Below are positions 55,053 to 64,000 of a stretch of 64,000 nucleotides of DNA, in pieces (within the stretch, counting starts at the first letter, position 1; each line of letters opens with the position of its first letter). The notes below the pieces were generated by a model, which worked only from the letters and a program-made list of their open reading frames with translations, searched no databases and was not told where the DNA came from. Origin of the DNA: Musa acuminata AAA Group (Eukaryota; Streptophyta; Magnoliopsida; Zingiberales; Musaceae); NCBI RefSeq assembly GCF_036884655.1, contig NC_088345.1, positions 29,455,001-29,519,000 of the forward strand, written 5' to 3'. The position numbers and the translations under genes were made by a program.

Positions 55053-57447
55053 TGTCAAGACCCGAGTCTGATGAGCCAACTGGCCAATAATTTCATTTTG
55101 GTCCTTCAACCACGAACCAAAATGCTTAAGCGGGAGTTGATAGTAGTACACTCATTAGACCCTTATAAGTCACCCCGACTCAAAGGCTTGATGTCCTCGT
55201 CAAGCCCCAACATAACCCAGATCAGGCCCTAGCATAGTGCATATGAGGCGGAGCTCGATGGTGGCTTCACGCCGTGACAGTCCTCTGACTCCGTCTACGG
55301 GTAGCCCTTTCCTACTCGAGCTCCCTCACCATGCCCAAATGCTAGGTCGGCTTTGATACCATAAAAGATGTCACATCCTGAATTTTTTTTTTTTATATCT
55401 TCCCATATATTTAGGCCAAATAGATAAACATCACTTTATTCATCATTCATAAACGTTTATTACAATTCATTTATTACAATCCATTTATTCATCGAATCAT
55501 AAATAGAAAAGTAAGCATAGTGATGTTAACTTCAAGAATCATCCAAGTGGCTCTACCTAGCTGTAGAGGAAGGTCCACTCTCCACTGGAATCCGATTTAG
55601 TATTAGAGGGAGGCTGCTCTGAAAATTAAAAACAAAGAAAATTCAGCAACGCTAAGTAGGAACCCCAAAAGTCAACTCAAAATGTATACATGATCAAAAT
55701 TCAATCAATCATCCCATTGGCGTATATCAAATACCCGAAGGAACACTCCCCCAACAGCGGATGGAGAGACTTTATCCTACGGGATGAGTTTGTGTTCTCC
55801 CAACAGCGGATGGAGGCAAACTCATATCACACTCCCAAAAGCGGATGGAGTGGTGTCCCACACCCGCCAAAGTGGGGACACGTTCCTCCCAATAGCGGAT
55901 GGAGGAACCGTCTAGCCGCCACGTCTGACGGCCCGCTAATCCTCGAAGGGAATCACCCTACCTGCTCTCAGTAGGAAAATAATAAAATCTCACACTAGTC
56001 ATGTCCATTTCGGGATTAAATAACATATTTAAAATGTCTCTTTCAAATATCATCAATATCAAATAATATAAATTAGCCCTCAATTGACTTAAACTCTAGT
56101 TTAATTGATTCAATTGAACTCAATTTACAAGAGCCTAACTGAACTGATCTCTAATCATTATTTAACTAGTATGGAACCATCTTAGTCTAGTATAATTTAG
56201 ACTAGATTAAGTTCAATTTAGGTTAAACTAACTTGAATAAGTCAATCAATTCGGAATCACCCTGAATTGATCTAGACTAATCAAGTCTAGTTTAGTTCAA
56301 TCAATATTTGGGCTCAAGTTCAACAATAATATTGGGCTAGATTGAGCTAGTCCATCTACTGGTCATGTGCATTATACATGATTGAGCATGCATTACACAA
56401 AACTGTCCCAGCCCTGGCCCATGGACTAGTTATGTGCGTCGCATGTGACCGCACATAATGGTTGGGCTAGGGTAGCCTACGGGCCAAGGCCTGACCCGTG
56501 GGTTGGGCCTGTTCTGTGAGCAATTTTATTCTAATTAATATCTAATTTCATATCATAGCATATACCCATTAACAATATAAATAAAAACATAATAATGCCT
56601 TAAAAGATAGATGAGGAGAAAAGCTTTAATACAAGGAAATAACATTCTAAATTTGACTAGAAATCATAAGACATTGAAAGAGGGACCGGGAGATAAGTTT
56701 TAATACAAGGAAATAGCCTTTTAAATTCAAATAAAAATCATGTTTTCAACACATATAAAATTTTAACATATTCTAGTCATATTTTAAGTCATTCAGAATA
56801 ATATATTTTATATTTCAGATCAAATAATATCAAAAAGGATTTTAGATAACATATTCTAATCTAACAAGATTTTAATTCATATAAGATTGAAGATAAACTG
56901 TAATAGAAGAAATATCATATAAAATAAATACATTTTTAACATATTTAACTCTACAATAAAAACCTTAATCATGGGTCAAAGAATGTTATGAAAACTTTAA
57001 CTAATTACTGTAATGCAAAAATTTTGACATTTAAAGAATTGATACATATTTTTCAAACTATAAAACTTTCAACATTTAAAGAATCAAAATAAAAGCTAAA
57101 ACTTTTAAATTTAAGAAAGGTAGGGAAACCTACCTCTTGTCAACAGGGTGTAACTCCTCGTTCCTCCCGCTGCCAAGCTCAACTAGGTGAGGAACGAAGG
57201 AGAGAAATCCCTCCCTTTAATTTCCCTATTAATGGAAATTAATTTTAATTTTTATATTTATTTAATATAAATTATTTCCATTTAATATACTAACAAATAT
57301 GATATCATCATATTTGGAATACTTACTAGTTATTTCTTTAATTCATATCAACAAACAAGGAAGTAGATTAAGATTTCCTTAAATTATAATAACAAGTAAG
57401 GAAAGAAAATCAATTCCTAACTTAAATATTTGATGTGATTACAATAA
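55053..57447 (-). repeat. Ty3/gypsy 5' LTR region (element P)
   Basis: No ORF. Two LTR-like starts are visible on the plus strand: TGTCAAGACCC at 55053 and TGTCACATCCTGAA at 55369; the second also has a primer-site-like gctttgataccat beside it (55350-55363). This could be a compound leader or two superposed elements. Contains a minisatellite (55740-55912) and an AT-rich right half. The right end near 57447 is where Sirevirus sequence E begins; no TGACA terminus is seen, so it is truncated. Confidence 0.6.
55740..55912 (-). repeat. Minisatellite in gypsy LTR
   Basis: Four spaced copies of cccaacagcggatggag (variants with aaaagc or aatagc), about 50-60 bp apart. Confidence 0.85.
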
Positions 57448-57588
57448 ATGATCTTAACTTATCAATATATCTATTGAATTCAAAGGCTTTGAATTTAAGA
57501 ATGACTTATCTCAAGTATGGCATATAGATAGGGGGAGTTAAGGTTAACTCCGTTATCAATTGATTGTCATCATCAAAAAGGGGGAGAT
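57448..57588 (+). other. 3' end of element E interior with polypurine tract
   Basis: Matches 31070-31219 of F: cttatcaatat, gaatgacttatctcaagtatgg, then aaaaagggggaga at 57576-57588. Left of it lies gypsy DNA, so the element is 5'-truncated. Confidence 0.8.
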
Positions 57589-58939
57589 TGTTGAATCTTG
57601 GATTTTGATGATGAAGTCAATTGTTATTTGTTATCTAATCCATATATTGAGATAAGTGTGCAAAATTAACTATGATGGTAGTAAGACATGCAGCAGGAGA
57701 TGTGCGGGAGTCAAGACCATGATCACATTGGGGGTTCGAGAGTTCGATGGAAGTCAAGACGGTCGTCGGAGGTTCTGCGGGAACAAATCCGAGAAGTCTA
57801 GGAGTTTGCCAAAGAAGCTTGTCGAAACTTGCCAAGTGGATCGTCGCAAGTCCAGGAGATTTGCCGGAAGTCCACCGGAGCATCGCCGAGGGTTCGTCGG
57901 ATGTTTGCCGGAAGTTCGCCGGAAGAAGATTAAGCTAGGAAATATTGTAGTGAATGTCCACCGGAGCAAATTGCAGTAAATGTCCTAAGAAATATTGTAG
58001 TGAGCATGTAGATTAAGCTAGGAATAGGAGGTGATCCCATTAACTTAATCTGGGGGCAATTTGGACCTTGACAAACCCAAATTGGGCTGAATGAATCAGC
58101 CCATTCGGACCCAGATTTCCAAGCCGGCGGTGGCACCGCCCAGAAGCTCAGTCTCCCAAGAAAACTAGGTGGTGGAACCGCCCCAGTCAAACGGTGGCAC
58201 CGCTTGGGCTCAATCTCTGAGTGAGACTGGGCAGTGGAACAACCCCAATCAGGCGGTGGCACCGCTAGAGCTCGGTCTCCGAGCTTTGTCAGGCGATCGT
58301 ATTGCCCAATCTGGTGATCGTACCGCCAGGTCCCCGGAAATCCAGGAGATGACATTTTTGAGCTCCAAATTAAAACTAGTTTGGGGCCTATATATACCCC
58401 ACCCTTTCCTGCATGAAAGGGCACCGAAAATCCAATCTTACTCTGTGATTTTTAGAGCTCAAAAGTGTTGTATAAGCTAAAAGTTCTCCTCCCTCTTTTC
58501 TTCCAAGTTTCGATCATTCAAGAGAGGAGTGAAAATTCTATAAGGGTTGTCTCCTAAACCCGTCAAATGGAGTGAAATTGTAAAAGGTAGTTGGCCTTCG
58601 CCTATTAAAGGAAGGCCTCTAGTGGACGTTGGTGACCTCATCGGAGGAGGAAGCCAAAAGTGGATGTAGGTCAAGATTGACCGAACCACTCTAAAATTGC
58701 GGTGCTCTCTAGTTTGCATTTTTTCTTACTACTTACCTTACTGCAAACCTCCATATGTGCTTTACTTCCTTATTACTTTTGCTGCACTCCCTTACGAACT
58801 CGCTTTCAAGTAAAGTTTCTAAAAACGATTTTACGTCGGAAATGATTTCATCATACGAATGCAGTTTTAATCGTAGAAAGTTTTTTCGCTGCACTAATTC
58901 ACAACCCCCCCCCCCCCCCCCCTCTTAGTGCTCCTAACA
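57589..58939 (+). repeat. 3' LTR of element E
   Basis: 1351 bp from TGTTGAATCTTGG to GCTCCTAACA. Hairpin units 58121-58335, TATATATA region near 58388-58396, C run at 58904-58922. Clearly diverged from F and J. A 45-bp block with aggaaatattgtagtga is duplicated near 57937-58010. Confidence 0.88.
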
Positions 58940-59878
58940 CGCTTGACATTAGGTGGTACCACCTCCTGCAGCCTCTCGGAGGTTGTGTTTGGGCAATACC
59001 ACCGCCTGACATGGTCTTGGAGACTGTGCCATGATGGTGTCACATCTTGGGTCACTGTTAGGGCCTCTCATTGGTCCCAACACAGTCCTTACATAGGCCC
59101 AACTGGCCCCTAATTGGGTTAGCCCAAATCCAAACCCAATTACGTGCTAACTATGATTACTAAGACATGTTCTAAGCTAAACAAGTCCATAAGTCTAGTT
59201 TCTTTTGGTAAGCTTCCGACGATCTTTCGGTGAACTTCCGACGATCTCTCGGCAATGTTCCAGTTGACTCCCGGCAAGCTCTTGGACTTCATGATGATCT
59301 TCTGGGCGAGTTCCGATGAGCTTCTCTAGCAAGCTCTGAGACTTCTCGGCTGGTTCTGATAGAACTTCCGATGAACGTTTGGACTTTCGAGGAACTCTCG
59401 AACTCCCAACAAAATCGCGTCCTTGACTCCAGGACTTCATTTTGCTTTATGCCTTGTTATTGTAGTTAATCCTGCATATGTAAAAACACACTTTGATCTA
59501 GACAATTAATACTAAGCATGAATCATATTGTTCGGTATGTCATTGGTTCATCGATGCTTCGTCCGATTCTTCGACGCATCGTCCTCTCTTACAGCCTAGT
59601 GCCCAATTGCCCAATTGACTCTACAACTCCGATATCCTTGATGCAATATCCACTCTTCTTGGCTCGATACCTGAATCCATGGCCCGAAGCCTTCTATCGA
59701 TATGTCGACTGATCCTTCAGCCCGACGTCCAATCTTCTGACATGTTTTCCTCTGGCCCAACATGATTCTTTCTGCTTTAATTGTCTTATTCTGATCGAAG
59801 CATCCTGCGTCACTCAAAATGTAGATCAAATCATAAATACTATCGATTGGTTTCATTATCAAAATACGAGATTCAATA
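58940..59878 (-). repeat. Element L: Sirevirus LTR, U3 side only
   Basis: Starts in the hairpin region at the E insertion (CGCTTGACATTAGG) and ends GATTCAATA at 59878. Same subtype as G. Followed by GTAAG (59879-59883), its probable target duplication. It may be a solo LTR or an element end; its U5 half is not in the window. Confidence 0.75.
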
Positions 59879-60206
59879 GTAAGAAAGAGGTTGATCTTCG
59901 CCTGTTGAAGCAAGATTATTAGTCGATGCCGGTGGCCTCGACGGAAGAGGAATCGGTGGAGTGGATGTAGGTCACGACAACCGAACCACTATAACTCAGT
60001 TTGCATTTACTTCTTGCAATTTACATTTAATGCAAACTGCCATTCTTTACTTACTTTACATCCACTACACTCTTCCGTATGCTTTCAAGTTAATATCTTC
60101 TGAAACTGGTTTAATCGCAATGAGATTTTCAAACCGACGTAATCTTTACCGCTGCACTAATTCACCCCCCCTCCCGCCCCCTCTTAATGTCGACTCATTC
60201 CTAACA
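59879..60206 (+). repeat. 5' LTR of element M, R/U5 side
   Basis: Begins gtaagaaagaggttgatc, i.e. mid-leader, and ends CATTCCTAACA. C run broken by T and G at 60166-60181. Its U3 half was separated by the insertion of L. Confidence 0.85.
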
Positions 60207-60221
60207 GTTGGTATTAGAGCC
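60207..60221 (+). promoter_or_regulatory. Primer-binding site, element M
   Basis: GTTGGTATTAGAGCC; one change from the canonical tRNA complement. Confidence 0.82.
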
Positions 60222-60256
60222 ACATTTTTCTCATTTGATTTAACACCCAAAGAGAA

Positions 60257-60851
60257 ATGACTCTTTTTGGCTTTCAAGAGGGTCACTCTCTCATTCATCT
60301 TCTCTTGTTCAATAGGATGGACTACACTTATTAGAAAACTCGAATGAGAGTTTTCTTGCTTTCCTTGGATTTGAATTTATGGAATATTATCGAAAGTAGT
60401 TTTCAAAAGTCTTCTACTCTAATGAAAGAATGGAATGATTTGGAGAAGAAAACTTTTTCCTTAAATGCTAGAGCTATGAACGCTCTATTTTGTGCTTTGG
60501 ATAAAACTGAGTTTAATCGGGTTTCTACATGCGAAATGGCTTTCGATATATGGCACACTCTTGAAATCACATACGAAGGCACTAGTAGAGTAAAAGATTT
60601 TAAAATAAATCTTTTAATGCATGATTTTGTACTTTTTGGAATAATGCTAAGCGAAATCGATGTTGACATGTACACCCGTTTTACGGATGACGTCAATGGT
60701 TTAAAAACTCTTGGCAAATGCTTTTCGAACATTGAACTTGTGAACAAAATTTTATGATCTCTTTCTAAAACTTAGGATCCTAAAGTAACAACTATTTAAG
60801 AGGCCAAAGATTTGAATACTTTTTTGATCGAAGAACTTATCGGGTCTTTGA
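60257..60851 (+). pseudogene. gag: Sirevirus Gag of element M (broken, cut by N)
   Basis: ATG at 60257 in the usual place. In-frame TAG near 60332 where relatives have YW. Then 60344-60757 is open: MRVFLLSLDLNLWNI, UBN2 core AMNALFCALDKTEFNRVSTCE, TYEGTSRVKDFKIN, MYTRFTDDVNGLKTLGK. Stops near 60755, 60773 and 60797, then EELIGSL before element N enters at TTTGA. Confidence 0.88.
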
Positions 60852-62727
60852 TGTTAGGATCGAGAGCACTAAGAGGGGGGGGTGAATTAGTGCAGCGGAA
60901 ATCTTTCAACGATTAAAAACGAATGCTGCGTTCGTTCGATAAAAACTATTTTGATGCAAAAGCCGATTCTAAGATTACTTATGATTAAGTGCAGTTTACG
61001 TCTAAACACAGTTTGCGTCTAAGCGCAGTTTACGCAGTTTGCGTCTAAATGCAGTTTGCATCTAAGCGTAGTTTACGTCTAAATGCAGATTGCGTCTAAG
61101 CGCAATTTGCGTCTAAGCGCAGTTTGCGTCTAAGCGCAGATTGCGTCTAAGCTCAGATTCGGAAAGATCTGAACTCAAACACTCGTTCGTAAAAGCGCAG
61201 AAGGCAGTTTGCAGTTATAAATGGAATCAAAACGTAAACGTAAACTACAAAGAAACTCGTTCGTAAAAGCGCAGAAGATAGTTTGCAGTTATAAATAGAA
61301 TCAAAACGTAAATGTAAACTACAATGTAAAGATCGTACGAAAACGCCGATTTATGTCTGAATGCAGATTCGGAAAGATCAAAACTTAGAAACTTGTTCGT
61401 AAAAGCGCAGAGAGCAGTAGCTATGTAAGAGGTTTGCAGTAATGATAAAGTGCTCAAAATAAAAGCAAACCAGAGATTTAGAGTGGTTCGGTCAGTCTTG
61501 ACCTACTCCACTTTTGGCTTCCTCCACCGACGAGGTCACCGACGTCAACTAGAGGCCTTCATTCAATAGGCGAAGGCCAACTGCCCTTTTACAGTTTCAC
61601 TCCTTTTGACGGGCTCAGGAGACAACCCTTACAGAACCTTTCTCTCCTCTCTTTACAACTCAAGACTTGAAGAACAGAAAGAGGAAAACTTTTGGACTTT
61701 ACACAAATTTGAGCTCTTAGAATCACAGACAAGATCAAGAATTCGGTGTAGGTCTGTATCTCTTCAGTGCTGAATGGGTGGGGTATTTATAGGCCCCAAC
61801 CCAGTTAAAATTTGGAGCTCAAAACGATCAAATCCCGGAATTCTAGGATCAGGCGATTGCACCTCTTGACTGGGGCGGTTGCACCGCCTGGCAGAGCTCG
61901 AAGTCTGAGCCTCTGGGCGGTGCCACCTCTGTCAGGGGCGGTTGCACCTCTCTGCCAGAGCTCGAAGACCGAGCTCAGGTGGTTGCACCGCCTGACTGGA
62001 GAGGTTGCACCGCCTGGCAGAGCTCGAAACTTGAGCTCTGGCGGTGCTACCTCCTGACATAGGAGGTTGCACCGCCCAGTCTCGCTCGGAGACTGAGCCC
62101 GGGGCGGTGCCACCTCTTGGCTGGAGCGGTTGCACCTCCCAGTCTCGCTGGGAGACATAGCCTGGGCAGTGCTACCTCCCTGCCTGGGCGGTTGCACCTC
62201 CCACAGCAACCTGGGTCCGAATGGGCTGAACCATTCGACCCAATTTGAGTTTTTTCTAGGGGCCCAATTGCCCCAGGATTAAGCTAATGGGATCACCTCC
62301 CATTTCTAACTTAATCAAAGTGCTAACTATGATTATTTCCTAAGACATATTCTGCAGCTTGCTTCGGTGCATCACTCGCTTCTTCCGGCGAGTTTCCGGC
62401 GAACTTCCGTCGATCATCCGATGAACCCTCGTTGATGCTCCTGCGGACTTCCGGCAAACTCCTGGACTGCGACGATCCACTTGGCAAGTTCCGACGAGCT
62501 CCTTTGGCAAGCTTCTGGACTTCTCGGATTTGTTCCCGCAGAACCTCCGACGACTGTCCGAACTTCCATCGATCTCTCGAACTCCCAACGTGATCATTGT
62601 CATGACTCCTGCGCAACTCCCGCTGCATGTCTTACTTTCATCGTAGTTAATCCTGCACACTTATCTCAACACATACATTAGACAACAAATGACAATTGAC
62701 TTCATCATCAAATTCCGAGATTCAACA
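60852..62727 (-). repeat. 3' LTR of element N
   Basis: 1876 bp of the A type. Array of gtctaagcgcag units 60987-61155, TATTTATA 61784-61791, hairpin array 61848-62205, ends GATTCAACA. Confidence 0.92.
60987..61155 (-). repeat. Tandem array in LTR leader (N)
   Basis: About nine copies, mainly the 17-bp gcagtttgcgtctaagc form, one of them truncated (gcagtttacgcagtttgc). Confidence 0.9.
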
Positions 62728-62729
62728 AT

Positions 62730-62742
62730 CTCCCCCTTTTTT
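62730..62742 (-). promoter_or_regulatory. Terminal polypurine tract, element N
   Basis: ctccccctttttt on plus beside the 3' LTR. Confidence 0.85.
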
Positions 62743-63648
62743 ATGATGACAATCAATTGATAATGGAGTTAACCTTAACTCCCCCTGTCTATATGCCATA
62801 CTTCTCGAATTTAAAAACTTTATAAATTCAAGAGACATATTCCCATCATGATTCCTATCATAATGTATCTCTTTGAAGATGATGTCAAGGCTTGACATAC
62901 ATTTTCAAATTTAACAAATTTGAATGATGGTTATTGTAGCAATTCATCGTATTGTAAGATATCGACATGTAAAGCTGTGAAGCAAGATTTTGATATCATT
63001 ACATGATGTACACATTTCGAATATTTTAGCAAGTGTAGCATTGCATCACATGGTAAGATATCAGTTCGTACGATGCAAATTTTTGTTTGATATCTTGATA
63101 CAGGTCATATGGCAATCATATATTTCTTGGTGATGCAAGTATGGCCTAATCATAGTATCAGTGATAGCAACCATATCAACATCAGTAATAGCAACCATAT
63201 CATTATCAGTGATAGCAAGTATGGCCTAATCATAACATTAGTAATAGCAACCATATCAATTCATATTTTTCTCCCCCTTTGTCATCAACAAAAAGCATGG
63301 TAGCATTATCAAAAAGCATGGTAGATGTGATTCCAGCAGGTTATCAAGCACATAAAGGAAGGCATGACACATATAATACTTTGAATATCTCTTCTCCTTG
63401 TTATGTTATAGTTCGTTGCTTGAAGGAGGAAACTCATTTTTCAAAAAGTTTTCATAAGAGTGTACAGGAAAATCCTATTTTTAGCATTCAAACCGAAAAT
63501 AAGATGAACTTCTTACACGCATTTGGATATGAGTAAGCTACTGATTTTCAAAAACATTTATCACATAATTTCCAACATGTTATTTGATCAAGTGATACCA
63601 AGGCATGTAATAGTAATCAATAACGTCCGAAAAATAATTTTAACTAGT
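62743..63648 (-). other. 3' non-coding region of element N
   Basis: 0.9 kb, parallel to 13801-14603 of A. Second polypurine-like tract at 63268-63282. Between 63146 and 63260 the words atcagtgatagcaa and catatcaacatc recur four to five times at about 27-bp steps. No env-like ORF. Confidence 0.8.
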
Positions 63649-64000
63649 TTAAGTATCCGGACACATCAACATTCCTAATTCTCTTCTTATGAAATCAAAT
63701 TGTTCTTCACTTAGAGGTTTTGTAAAGATATCAGCTAGTTGATGTTTCGTATCAATGAATTCTATGATTACATCATGATTCGTAACATGATCTCGTATAA
63801 AGTGATGTCTGATGTCAATATGTTTTGTTCTTGAGTGTTGTATAGGGTTTTTTGTTAGGCATATTGCACTTGTGTTATCACATTTAATGGGAATATTTTT
63901 AAGATGAACTTTATAATCTTCTAAGGTATTTTTCATCCAAACAACTTGTGCACAGCATGCACTTGCTGCAATATATTCAGTCTCGGTTGTTGATAGTGCA
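63649..64000 (-). CDS. pol: Copia Pol C-terminus (RNase H), element N, partial
   Basis: The open frame continues to the window edge. Visible from the edge: an STTETEYIAAS motif (A has [11 protein letters not shown]) carrying the RNase H glutamate, [31 protein letters not shown] with the second catalytic aspartate, [13 protein letters not shown] and the end MCPDT. No stop within the 117 codons seen. The pol upstream cannot be judged. Confidence 0.9.
   Translation of the reverse strand, partial: ALSTTETEYIAASACCAQVVWMKNTLEDYKVHLKNIPIKCDNTSAICLTKNPIQHSRTKHIDIRHHFIRDHVTNHDVIIEFIDTKHQLADIFTKPLSEEQFDFIRRELGMLMCPDT

Larger units (their letters stand above)
60852..64000 (-). mobile_element. Element N: Sirevirus with pol, 3' part in the window
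   Basis: 3' LTR, polypurine tract, non-coding region and the end of pol, running off the right edge. Inserted in M gag; duplication would be TTTGA (60847-60851), mate outside the window. Confidence 0.9.

Noticed and set aside
57589..58939. E as the 3' LTR of element J
   Set aside because: Flanks do not match (TAAGC before J, CGCTT after E), and the two LTRs are strongly diverged.
58940..59878. L as the missing 5' LTR of element G
   Set aside because: Same subtype, but flanks ACTAC and GTAAG do not match and no primer site is present.

Overview
This 64 kb window looks like heterochromatic, repeat-only DNA of a flowering plant. Every coding region I can recognise belongs to an LTR retrotransposon. 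I see no host gene, rRNA, complete tRNA gene or CRISPR array. Most elements are Ty1/copia of the Sirevirus (SIRE/Maximus) type: LTRs of about 1.2-2.4 kb running TGTTGAATC...CCTAACA, a primer-binding site complementary to initiator-Met tRNA, a DUF4219/UBN2 Gag with CCHC knuckle and coiled coil, Copia protease-integrase-RT-RNase H, and polypurine tracts of the form AAAAAGGGGGAGA. The style suggests a large monocot genome (a Zingiberales-like one is a weak guess from general familiarity, not proven).

Layout, left to right. 1-2824: 3' half of a plus-strand element (C) with a gag tail, no pol, and a truncated LTR. 2825-4943: fragments of an unrelated LTR (D1) and of a Ty3/gypsy-like LTR. 4944-5265: a Sirevirus LTR stub, entered by a second D copy (D2, 5266-5291 plus 22005-23525). 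D2 holds element B (5292-21999, minus, TSD ATCAC), whose 5' LTR holds element A (11802-21248, minus, TSD CTTAA). G (minus, from 23526) holds F (24061-32751, plus, TSD CCACT) in its LTR, and J (plus, from 33918) in its interior. J's 5' LTR holds I (34372-50641, minus, TSD AATTG), whose 3' LTR holds H (34728-43626, minus, TSD CTTAC). After J's broken gag (to 53018) come the 5' end of another small-LTR element (K), an inverted Ty3/gypsy gag and LTR (P, about 53904-57447), a 5'-truncated Sirevirus end (E, to 58939), an LTR fragment (L), the 5' end of element M, and element N (minus, from 60852), which runs off the window in pol.

Two kinds of Sirevirus are present. A, F and N carry gag plus pol; A keeps a full-length pol reading frame but has a frameshifted gag and an altered protease triad, and F is heavily broken. 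B, H and I, three independent insertions, carry only a shortened gag without a CCHC knuckle. It ends in a shared short tail, and is followed by about 2.8-3.1 kb of AT-rich non-coding DNA where pol would be. They look like one non-autonomous gag-only family (TR-GAG-like) that would depend on pol from relatives such as A. H has an open gag and two 2.44 kb LTRs that look nearly identical, so it is the best candidate for recent movement. The LTRs contain a GC-rich array of 6-bp-arm hairpins just upstream of the TATA box, an 18-bp tandem array in the transcribed leader, and a variable homopolymer near the U5 end.
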